Below, in pieces: positions 55,161 to 64,000 of a DNA stretch of 64,000 nt. The number at the start of each line of letters is the position of its first letter. The stretch's first letter is position 1. Origin of the DNA: Sthenelais limicola (lineage: Eukaryota > Annelida > Polychaeta > Phyllodocida > Sigalionidae); the NCBI GenBank assembly GCA_942159475.1, contig OW804095.1:87743740-87807739 (forward strand), in the 5' to 3' direction. The position numbers and the translations under genes were made by a program. The notes under the pieces were generated by a model. That model was not told the origin of the DNA, made no database searches, and was given only the letters and a program-made list of their open reading frames with translations.

Positions 55161-56387
55161 ATGTCGCACCGACCGATCTCCCTCACTCATGTATTGGGTA
55201 AAATATTGGAGAAACATGTTAATAATCAGATTCAATCTTTTGTAGAACATAATAATATTATATCTCCATTTCAAAGTGGATTTAGGCAAAATGCCTCCAC
55301 AATCGAAACATGCTACTTACTACTATATCACCTATTCAATAATCTTAATATGAAATGTCCTAGCAGTCTGGTCTTCTTTGATTACCAGAAGGCGTTCGAT
55401 TCGATCAATCATGATTTTTTGTTACAAAAACTTTACCACTATTGTCTACCTACCTGGTTTTGTGTCTGGATAAAGAGTTACTTAAAAAATAGACAACAGA
55501 AAGTCAAAATCAACAATTTCTACTCAATCTATCTCCCTATCTCTTGCGGTGTACCCAAGGGTTCTATTTTGGGCCCACTGTTGTTTAATCTGTTCATTAA
55601 CGACATCTGCAACTTTGAAATTAACGGTAAAATGCTACTTTTCGCAGACGACATTGTTTTAATGAATACTGCTCCTACCAAGGAAGAAGTCCTGGCATAC
55701 TGCCAAGCTGATACCTCTAAAATAGCTGACTGGAGTTTAGCCAATAAGAATTCAATTAGCCTTCCTAAAACTAAGGCAATGCCAATACCAACTAGCCAAT
55801 TCCAAATTAATAATGCTCCTTTGCCGAAGCTCCAGATATACAATAACTCTATTGATTGGGTCAATACCTTTGTTTACCTTGGCCTAACCATCGATGTAAG
55901 CCTAAAATCTGAAGAGATGGCTAACCAAGTAATCAAGAAGGCAAATACCAGACTATACAACTTGTACATTAATCGCCATGCCTTGGATATTAGAACCAGA
56001 CTTCTTCTTATCAAATCTATGATACTAACATACCTTGACTGTTGTAATGTATGTTATCTTAACTGTAATAAGAATAGTCTCAACCAGCTCCAGGTACTCC
56101 AAAGCAAGGCATTAAGGTTCGCTCTTAAGAAACCACGTAGATATAATATCGATCTCCTCCATACTGAGGCCTCAGTTATGTCTATCCAGCAACGAATCTT
56201 TTTTAATAATGTTAAATTTTTCCAAAAACAGCTGCATTCCCCCAGGCTCAACTGGATTGAGAGAAGACAAGAAGCTGCTTACCATATGAGAGAGAACAGA
56301 GACCTGAACTTCGAAGTCAATCACCCTGCCTGTAACAGCTACCAAAAATCGATTGCCTATACTGGAATTCTCATGATTGTGGAATAA
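55161..56387 (+). pseudogene. LINE reverse transcriptase (after the insertion)
   Basis: 408 residues uninterrupted: RPISLTHVLGKILEKHVNNQ, SPFQSGFRQNASTIETCYLL, LVFFDYQKAFDSINHDFLLQ (first catalytic Asp in F-x-D..KAFD), CGVPKGSILGPLLFNLFIND and MLLFADDIVLM (catalytic FADD). The thumb includes FVYLGLTIDVSLKS, and the C-terminal tail includes NQLQVLQSKALRFALKKPRR. The ATG at 55161 is an accident of the insertion junction, not a genuine start. The tail decays after 56387. Confidence 0.9.
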
Positions 56388-56775
56388 TATGAATGACAAC
56401 CTCAAACGTATTCCTGATAAACTAATATTCAAAAGCAGGCTTAAAAATGACATTCTGGCAAATGCTATCCGAATTCCCGAATTCTAAGAACTAGATACAT
56501 CTTACCAATATGATACTTATTCTTTCGTTAAATGTTCATGCATAGTAACTCCCAACTTTCATCTTAATCACCCCCATCTCATCTCATTATTACTTTCATT
56601 ACCACTCTCCTAAACAACTTATAAGTAACTATCTTCAACACATAACATTCTAATTGTTAAAGTTTAAGTGAAAATTCAGGGTAAGGTGGAATACCGGGTT
56701 TACCCGAGCCTTACATCGTATTGCTTTGGCATATGCCAGCACTTATTTACCTGAATAAAGATGTTAAAAAAAAAG
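56388..56775 (+). other. 3' end of the split LINE
   Basis: LINE 3' UTR ending TGAATAAAGATGTTAAAAAA, i.e. a polyadenylation signal and short A tail at 56766-56774. Confidence 0.75.
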
Positions 56776-57219
56776 GTGATTTCTGGGAGCGGATCATTTT
56801 GATAACACTGGAAGATTGATTAATATTTAATTAGATATTAATTTGAAATTCAACGAATGATCAGGCTAATATTCTGTATGTTGAGGGGCTTGACATAACC
56901 TCTCTGCTACAGGTATTAGTGTTTTCAAGCATAGCGCTTTGTGATTTCCTCTGTGGGAACTCGAGAGATATGCCCCCCCCTTCTATCCAGTTCGCCACAG
57001 CTGTTCCATACACGTGTATAAACAGGAAGCTACATGCCGGAAGTGTCTCCGCACTAAATAACAACGAAAGAAATCCGGCGTTGTGTGTTTGTTACCAAGT
57101 TGTAAAACATTTATTTATTTTTTAAGTATGCTTGTATATTAATTCCATCCTATGGTACAGGTATTATGTAATTGTAAAATTATTTTGGTTGGAATGTTAA
57201 CCGTAACCGCGGACACATG
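56776..57219. other. Non-coding stretch
   Basis: No gene recognised between the two LINEs. Confidence 0.4.
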
Positions 57220-57227
57220 TATAAATT

Positions 57228-57239
57228 CCAAGATGGCGG
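57228..57239 (+). promoter_or_regulatory. YY1-like site in the LINE 3 leader
   Basis: CCAAGATGGCGG matches the CAAGATGGCGG core of YY1 sites, and TATAAATT lies just upstream. Position about 370 bp before the LINE ATG suggests, but does not prove, promoter use. Confidence 0.35.
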
Positions 57240-57601
57240 ACGTTACCGCTTCTCGAGCGACAGCAAGCTAAGGGAAATGCTAGATACGACCGACAAAGCT
57301 GTATTTCTGTAAGTAGAATATTCTACATATGTATATATGTTATATCCGATGATATTGTCCACTGTATAACGTTATGTTGCTCTAGGTTGAAGGGAAACTA
57401 GTAAAAAGTGTCCTTGTTCTCACGTTGCGAGCTGCCCCATGTACATAAGCCTTGCATGGCTATTTATGTTTTTACTCGATATGCCTCTAGTTTTTAGTCT
57501 CTGTTGCTATCTCGGTACTTGGTTGAAGGAATGTCATGAGGTCCATAGACCTAAATTGAAAGCTTGTCAAGAAATGTGTATTCTCTCCATGTTCAATCGA
57601 A

Positions 57602-58735
57602 ATGGAATCGGTTAGCGTAAAAAACCTTAACATGCTAAAAGGTATGGGAATACTGTCTTTAAATATTTGATCCCTAAGGAATAAGGTGAGAGAAATTCAC
57701 AGTGTCATTCTATGTAAGTTTGTAAAAATCCTATGCCTTCAGGAAACGTGGTTAAACCATTCTGACTTGGACTCTCACTTGCTGTTAGATTCTGATTATA
57801 ATATCTGTAGAAACGATCGTCACTCTGATGATGTACTTGTAAAGAAATCAGGAGGAGGCCTCTGTTGTTTCACCTCAAGTGAATGTGTCGTAAATCAATG
57901 GATATATGAAGAATTTAATATTTGCAATCCCAACATAGAACTGCAATGTATGGAGATCAAACCTGGCATGAGGGGTAAAATATGTGTCCTAAATACGTAT
58001 CGCCCACCAGCAGGAGATAAATCTATTTTCATTGAAAGTCTGAAATCCTCTTTGGCTGGGATAAAGGAATTAACCAAGTATCATAGAATATATCTTTGTG
58101 GTGATATAAATATAAACTTACTGGAAAGAAATGATTCTAAGGTTATTGAGATAATATCAATGTTGTCTGATTATGGTCTTAAACTGGGTATTGACAAACC
58201 TACCAGATATGTGGGTAACAAAGGTACCATGATTGATGTAGTCTTCACAGACCACCCACATGTACTTATGTCAAATATCTTGAATTACAACATCTCTGAT
58301 CATTTATGTGTTTTCTCACAACTAAAAAAAGGTAAGGAACCTATAGAAAAAAAGGTCCGAAGAGGTAGAAGATACTATAATATTAATGAAGATCAACTAG
58401 CTATTCACCTAAGGGATTTGTCTACAAATGTAAACTGTTTCGGTGAAGAACATAGTTCCCCTACCCATCTATGGAAAAACATGAAAGAGTGTTTTGTAGG
58501 ATATCTAAATGAGTTCTGTCCCATTGAAGAAATTAAGATCGTGACTAAAGGTAAATTTAATCTTTCACACGACTTACTTATTAAAATCTCCAATAGAGAC
58601 AAGCTGTTTAAAAAATCGAGAACTCAAAACTCTCAAGAGCTGTTTAGGCAGGCAGTCACTTTAAGAAGGGAAATTAGCAGGTTAGTAAAGGCACAAAAAC
58701 GTGATGCTATTAGAACCAACCTGACGAATTGCTAA
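57602..58735 (+). pseudogene. LINE 3 endonuclease and linker
   Basis: ATG at 57602 (MESVSVKNLNMLKGMGILSL). A TGA at 57668-57670 interrupts the conserved LNI-x-SLRNKV phrase where family members have Arg, consistent with CGA to TGA. It then continues KILCLQETWLNHSDLDS (catalytic Glu), RNDRHSDDV, KSGGGLCCFT, CVLNTYRPPAG, IYLCGDININLL (Asp-Asn), GTMIDVVFTD and NISDHLCVFSQL (Asp-His). The linker RRGRRYYNINEDQLAIHLRD runs to a stop at 58735, where the frame shifts. Confidence 0.9.
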
Positions 58736-60492
58736 AAAAATAGTAAAAAGTTTTGGAGGAACATCTCAGACTTATTTGGCCATCGTTCAAGAAATTTGCC
58801 CTCGTCCTATATTCATGATGGTAAAGAAATGGATGACAGCCTCAAATCAATTGAATCTTTTCTATAGTAAACTGGGAAGCGCTGATGGGAATTTATCCCA
58901 CTCCTTCTTGGATTATATAAGTGAATCACTTGATACCAATGTTGTTACAAGAATGTCTGTTACTAAAGAAAAAATCAGTCAGCTGATAAATGGAATTGAC
59001 CTTGCTAAAAACTGTGGATTTAATTGGATAAATATGAAAACCTTGAAAATGTTTCTGAAACTCTTCATCCCGCATGTCACCTTACTAATGAAACGTTGTG
59101 TCTCTACTGGACTTATACCTTTAGAATGGAAAGAATATGTGATTAAACCCATTCCTAAAGAAGGTAACCTAAGATTATTTAACAACTTAAGACCAATTGC
59201 TATTGTACCAACCATGTCCAAAATCCTTGAGAATATTATGTGTACTGCTATTGTCGACCATATGGAGAATAACAACTTTTTTTGTCCCTCGCAAGGTGGA
59301 TTTAGGAAAGATAGATCAACTAACCTGAGTCTATTCAATTTTCTAACCCCTATTGTTGAAGGTATTAATGATGGTTTATTGTCAATAGCATCTTACTTCG
59401 ATATCTCTAAGGCATTTAATTGTATTAACCACTCTATACTGGAAAGAAAGCTTGATTATTATAATTTTAATCCTTCGATCATACGGTTAGTAATGAATTA
59501 TTTGAAAGATATCGTTATCACGTACTGACTTAAATGGACATCTATCTGAATCGGTTAACATTGACAGAGTCGTTCCGCAAGGAAGCCATGTTGGTCCAAT
59601 CCTGTTTTTGATTTTTATTAATGATGTATCTAGATATTTTGCTAATTTAAATGAAGAAGGTTTAAAAATTAATTTGACTTTATATGCTGATGACACCGCA
59701 CTCAGTATAACGGGTCGAGACCTTGATCGATGTATCACTCAGACACAACTTGCCATGAATAATATTCACAAATGGATGTCTGATAATATGTTGAGTTTAA
59801 ACGAAAAAAAATGTCAGATACAAATATTGGGAACTAATAACAGGTTAAAGAAAATTCGCTTCAACACCTTAGGTAAAGTCTATTTGAAAGGGCATGAAAT
59901 CAAAAATTCTAAATCCGTGAAATATCTAGGATTAAAAGTTGATGACAATTTGTCCCTCAGAGAACATTTCGTAAAAATGAAGGCTTCAGCCATCTCAAAG
60001 CTGTTCCAGTTGCAACGAATACGACAGTACCTATCCATTCCTATGGCTAAAACAATCGTAAAAAGCCATATCCTCTCGTTATTTGAATATGGTAGTCTCT
60101 TCTCTCCGTTAGTTTCAGTGGAAATAAGAAACAAACTGCAAAGGGTTTTGTATCGTGCAGTCAGCATTATTTACCCGAATGACGTAAGAAGTAAAGAGGA
60201 TTTATGTGACGATTGTGGGATTGCGACTCTGGAAAAGAGGTACAAAACAGCGATCCTGGGAATTATGTATAAAATGCAGTTAAAGCAAGAGAATTTGAAA
60301 GAAGTGCCAGTCGCAACACGTGTTAACGAAGGGCCAGTCCTAAAGGTAATCACCCCAAAGTTAGAAAAGGTAAAAAAAACACCACACTACATTGGGGCAA
60401 TCTTATGGAATAAGCTTCCCTCGGAAATCCGTAAAAAATCTTGGTCTGACATAAAGAAACATCTCAGAAATAATAATGACTGGTACTTGTAG
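58736..60492 (+). pseudogene. LINE 3 reverse transcriptase
   Basis: After a frame change around 58740-58870: FYSKLGSADGNLSHSFLDYI, STGLIPLEWKEYVIKPIPKE, NNLRPIAIVPTMSKILENIM, SQGGFRKDRSTNLSLFNFLT and SYFDISKAFNCINHSILERK (first catalytic Asp). A shift near 59528 is followed by VVPQGSHVGPILFLIFINDV and LTLYADDTALSI (catalytic YADD), VKYLGLKVDDNLSLREHFVK, and the tail RRVLYRAVSIIY-like region ending ...KKHLRNNNDWYL at TAG 60490-60492. At least two frameshifts inactivate it. Confidence 0.9.
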
Positions 60493-60828
60493 TGTAGACG
60501 ATACCACGCATATGAGTATGGTTATCGCATCAAAATGTATATTGATTGACATGTTAGCTACGTGTATTTTATTATTCGAGTAGCCAAACTCCTTGTTGTT
60601 TAGAGGAAAAAAGCACAAAAAAATTTGAAGCGTTTATCATGTATATAATTATATCTAGGTTGTAGAAACAGAACAACTAAAATCATGTTCAATGATGGAT
60701 AAACAGACTTAAAAGGATTAAAATCTTTATGAGGTAACATAACTCTGTACAAATAATATTTACTTGGATGCTGCGAGATTATCATTGTATGAAAAAAGAT
60801 CCAATAAAATTTCTTTAAAAAAAACAAA

Positions 60829-61886
60829 CCCCTTGTTAGTTAACCTGTAGTTATTTCACTTATTGTGTCCAAAACGGGAGGTTAAAAAAATAAAAATAAG
60901 TATTTTGTATAAGGGTTAGCCTTATATTCAGTCGTCAAAGGTACCAAATGAAGGATGGTGGTTGCCATGGAAATATGGCAGAGTTATCTGAAAATGAGTG
61001 AGTGTTTCTGGTGATATTTTGATAAAAGTTGATAAAGATAATTTAAGCTGGTTTCCCCCAATATTGTTTACGTGTATGTACTGGACATGACATATAGTGA
61101 TTTGCAAAATCCAATACGCCATATATGGCCGCCATATCGCCAATCATTGAAAGGATCATTTACTATGTTTGTCATCTGCTAAATCAAAGGTTCAGGATAT
61201 TTTTAATACAGGATTTAGCTTCTATGGTTCCCTTTACATACTTGTGGGTACATTTCAAAAAGTTTAATCTTTAAGCTATGATGAGAATGATCATGGGATT
61301 TGCACGGTTCTAGGCATTTATATTGGTAGGCCCAGTGGAGTGGTAAGCCTAAGCTAATGAGGATTAATGATATATTATGAACATTAGGTTTGCACAGTTG
61401 TATTACGATGAGCAAAAACATTGAATATACCAATTCTGATGTAAGGGAGAAAGCTTGGTCAACCATGCAGCGAAGACCAGGTGAGGCTTGGTGGTGGCGA
61501 GGGCAAGGTGAGAAGTCATGGTCGCGCATGGGTGCGCATTGTGTTTAAAAAATGTGCAGAAAAGCGTTTCTCAGAAAGGGGTTCACGGGACATGAATTAT
61601 TCCCGCGACAAGCATGAGAAAACGTGACAATGCACATGAATCATGTACATTGACATGGCAATCCATGGACTATTAACAGTGTATAGTGTAATGCGGGTGT
61701 AGCAGCAATGCATTGCAGTGCAATCCTAACCTGGAGAACTCCATAATACCAGCAGTAGCTGCTAGTCAGCACCACTGCAGTCCTCCAGGGGGCTGTCCTA
61801 ACCGGGACTTCACCGGGACACTGATCCACACGCTCCACAGATCCAGGAGTGGACTGACTTACAAGATACTGGATGGGTTGGTCTAT
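60829..61886. other. Non-coding stretch
   Basis: No gene recognised. Confidence 0.4.
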
Positions 61887-62419
61887 TGTAAAGAATTGCA
61901 TTCTTTTGGCTTGGGATCATTGACCCAATTAGCTCGCTGACCTCCAGCTTGGTTAGCTATGCCACACCTGAGTCAGGCTGGGAGGGAGGGAGGTGTTATC
62001 ACTTGCTGACCACCTGGCCGATCTAATTATTGTTCCATGCGCTAATTTAATCAGTTGGTAGGGGGGGAAGGGCAAGAGGGAAGGGGGGACCGCAAGCTTG
62101 GGTTTAGGTTAAGGGAGGGAAGGGGGAAGGCAAGGGTCAATGCATGGCCTCAGCATGATGGGGAGCTGGGGTCAGTCTACCTGGAAAAGAAGGATTCTCC
62201 CTTAGCCAATTAGAATGGGACAGTGCAGGGGGGAAATATTTTTAGGAACCTTTGTTTGTGAATAATTAAGTACAATGCTCAAGTATAAATAAAGCTGGAT
62301 GCCAAGCCACTGGCACTCCTTGCCTGGGCTTGAGCTGACGACTACAACCAAACTCTTACTTCATTCTTCTGACTACTAGAATACCAAATCTCTGGGCAAA
62401 TTGCTCTTAGTTTCTCATA
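61887..62419 (+). mobile_element. Solo LTR, copy B
   Basis: Second copy of the LTR at 15705-16326, same orientation. It starts TGTAAAGAATTG, ends CTCATA (CTCACA in copy A) and is flanked by CTAT on both sides (61883-61886 and 62420-62423). It carries TATAAATAAAG (about 62284) and CTCTGGGCAAATTGC. It is shorter than A, with different G-rich expansions. Confidence 0.7.
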
Positions 62420-63600
62420 CTATACCCACCACAACAATACAAGAGAGGGTGGATATCATAACCCGGTGATAAACTTAACAAACAAATAAACACATTAAGT
62501 GTTTAGAAAATCGCATTGAGCAGCTGTCAGGCTTGTGTGATCATGCTACTATGTTTATGCACTCCCCAGTCAGTCTAGGCACTACTCATGTCACTGACCT
62601 AGGACGAATTGTTAGGTTTAGGGTTGATTTTGGTATGGATTAGTACAAAAGTGTGATAGGCTTTCTATTTGTACAAGGGGCTTGTTATATGATTTGAATG
62701 ATCGATGTCCACCCAATCATGGGTGGGACAGTGATCCGTTATGCACTTGTCAATTGCAACCCCCACCCCACCCCCCACCCCCGGGTAGGTAGGGGAATGG
62801 TAGGGGAATGTCTGAGAAAATATTCCCCTACCCAGGCGGAGATTTCCCTTAGTTTACAGCAATATAAAGTGGATGGGTAGGGGAATGTCCGCCAATACTC
62901 ATTTTATACCTTGGTTTGCAAGAGAGGAATATAGCATTGTATAAAACATATATATATCAGATATATGGGTCAGATTTTCAGAAAATGTACAATTGGCAGC
63001 TGTACACATTTAGTAAATTCTGCTAAATTAGGCTGAAATTTGGTTAATACTTGGTAAATTCAAGTATATTTTGCATTGCATTGGTTCTACCAATCTGTTT
63101 AATTAGGTTTAACTGGATTGTGAATTTTATTTTTGTTTGAAATTTGGGTTATTTGAGAGAATTGGTGTAAGTGAATTGTACATTCTCTGAAAATCTGACC
63201 CATATATCATAACATATATCAGATGGTAAGATGCACTGGCTAAAGGGGGACCCACACATGAATTGACATGGGCCGATTTCAAAACAGAGCCGATTTCAGC
63301 ACTCCCAATGTTTAAAAATGTGAAATTGATAGGGCAGAGGGTGGGGGCAGTAGGCTTCCTATCACCAAAAGAGAGCCTAGATAGACTCCATTGATGAAAA
63401 AACAAACTCCTAGGGGTGTGGGGGGGCACGCATATACCTACAGGAGACTTGTGACATATCCCCTCCTCCATCACCCCTTACCCTAACCCCCTCAACAACC
63501 CCCTCCCATGAGCCCTCCCCCCACCCCCTGGTACCCCATACCCTAACCCCTACCCTAACACTACCTCCAACACTAAAGGATCTTGACATTTCTAGTATAG
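62420..63600. other. Non-coding stretch
   Basis: No gene recognised. C-rich runs lie at 62758-62785 and 63480-63560. GGTAGGGGAATGTC occurs twice around 62800-62890. Confidence 0.45.
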
Positions 63601-64000
63601 GGTACACTCAAATTAGAGTACCCCATCATGTTAAGCACGTCATGTTCAAGCCTTACACTATTGAAACACTATATAGAGGGTGGTTGCAGCCTGTATAGTT
63701 CAAACATGACAGTCACTGGAATTGGGGTACCCCACTTGAATTAGTCCCACATCATGTTCAGCAAGTCGGGTCCAGGGATGACACTGTTGAAACACTATAT
63801 ATAGGGGGCATGTGCTGTCCAAAACACTGTGTGGGCTGGAGTCATGGAAGTGGGGTACCCCACGTGAATTAGAGTCCCCCATCATGTTCAGCATGTCATG
63901 TTCAAGCCTGACACAATTGAAACACTATATAGAGGGTGGTTGCAACCTGTAGAGTTCAAACATGACACTTAGTGGAATATATTCCCATATAGTTCAGCAA
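63601..64000 (+). repeat. About 126-bp tandem repeat, three units, open at window end
   Basis: Units begin GGTAC at 63601, 63726 and 63854 and share ATCATGTTNAGCANGTC, TTGAAACACTATATA and, in units 1 and 3, GAGGGTGGTTGCARCCTGTA. Unit 3 runs to the window edge. Confidence 0.85.

Larger units (their letters stand above)
51456..55161 (+). mobile_element. 3.7-kb insertion in the LINE RT, Helentron-like organisation?
   Basis: It separates VTN (to 51455) from RPISL (from about 55162) with no visible target duplication. The left part is an array of GATATC-rich repeats (51468-51990). The rest has no recognised gene. Near the right end a 19-bp hairpin (55059-55077 with 55096-55114, one mismatch) precedes the terminus by about 47 bp. 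Minisatellite, missing duplication and subterminal hairpin together recall non-autonomous Helentron-type elements, but the terminal bases do not prove it. Confidence 0.45.
50650..56775 (+). mobile_element. 5'-truncated LINE, split by a 3.7-kb insertion
   Basis: The linker region and RT start (50650-51455) resume after the insertion at about 55162 and run to the poly-A at 56766-56774. The joined reading crosses the known RT phrase ..VTN-RPISLTHVLGK. The endonuclease is missing. Sequence style (CGVPKGSILGPLLFNLFIND, LFADDIVL) fits the CR1/Jockey/RTE side of the LINE tree rather than L1. Confidence 0.85.
57220..60828 (+). mobile_element. LINE 3, near-complete ORF2 region
   Basis: A possible 5' leader with CCAAGATGGCGG (57228-57239), endonuclease and RT in one decayed ORF (57602-60492), a 3' UTR, and AATAAAATTTC with an A run at 60804-60827. 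No ORF1 is visible between leader and endonuclease. Motif style is CR1/Jockey-like. No target duplication was found. Confidence 0.82.

Overview
The window is animal (metazoan) nuclear DNA and almost entirely transposable-element territory. I see no bacterial operons and no complete host gene. It is AT-rich, full of short microsatellites, and holds non-LTR (LINE) retrotransposons, tyrosine-recombinase retrotransposons of the DIRS/Ngaro order, solo LTRs, non-autonomous DNA elements and minisatellites. That mix fits a marine invertebrate. A (GTGA)n-TTTACGCC motif near 53980 resembles short repeats common in molluscs, but the species cannot be fixed from this sequence.

Layout. 1-15.7 kb: AT-rich DNA with a LINE 3' scrap (3.1-3.56 kb), two possible host exons on the minus strand (5167-5385, 8048-8314), a near-identical 385-bp duplication (6.9-7.8 kb), an AACGTT-rich tract (11.0-11.8 kb) and a TIR element (12286-14089). 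15.7-16.3 kb: solo LTR. 18.87-23.14 kb: a structurally complete Ngaro-type element (A1-gag-RT/RNase H-recombinase-B1-A2-B2). 23.2-26.15 kb: 5' part of a LINE whose ORF1 carries a NADAR domain. 26.16-26.56 kb: Ty3/Gypsy-like integrase scraps. 27.1-30.0 and 30.1-32.9 kb: two more decayed recombinase-type retroelements. 32.9-36.7 kb: non-coding, with a long purine tract. 36.8-48.8 kb, minus strand: a DIRS-order element, split by a 6.7-kb L1-like LINE (41335-48040) with a 15-bp target-site duplication and interrupted inside its RT by a fragment carrying half a NADAR domain. 49.3-50.0 kb: MITE. 50.65-56.78 kb: a LINE whose RT is split by a 3.7-kb insertion carrying a GATATC minisatellite. 57.2-60.83 kb: a third LINE. 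61.89-62.42 kb: second copy of the solo LTR. 63.6-64.0 kb: tandem repeat of about 126 bp.

The main discovery candidate is recurrent association of the NADAR (YbiA-like) domain with retrotransposons. Two unrelated LINEs have ORF1 ordered coiled coil / RRM / linker / NADAR, and a third NADAR fragment with the same upstream linker lies inside the DIRS RT. Known NADAR proteins remove ADP-ribose from guanine bases. The inference is that these ORF1 proteins protect or repair element RNA or cDNA against host guanine ADP-ribosylation. All copies here are mutated, so the window shows the architecture, not a working system.
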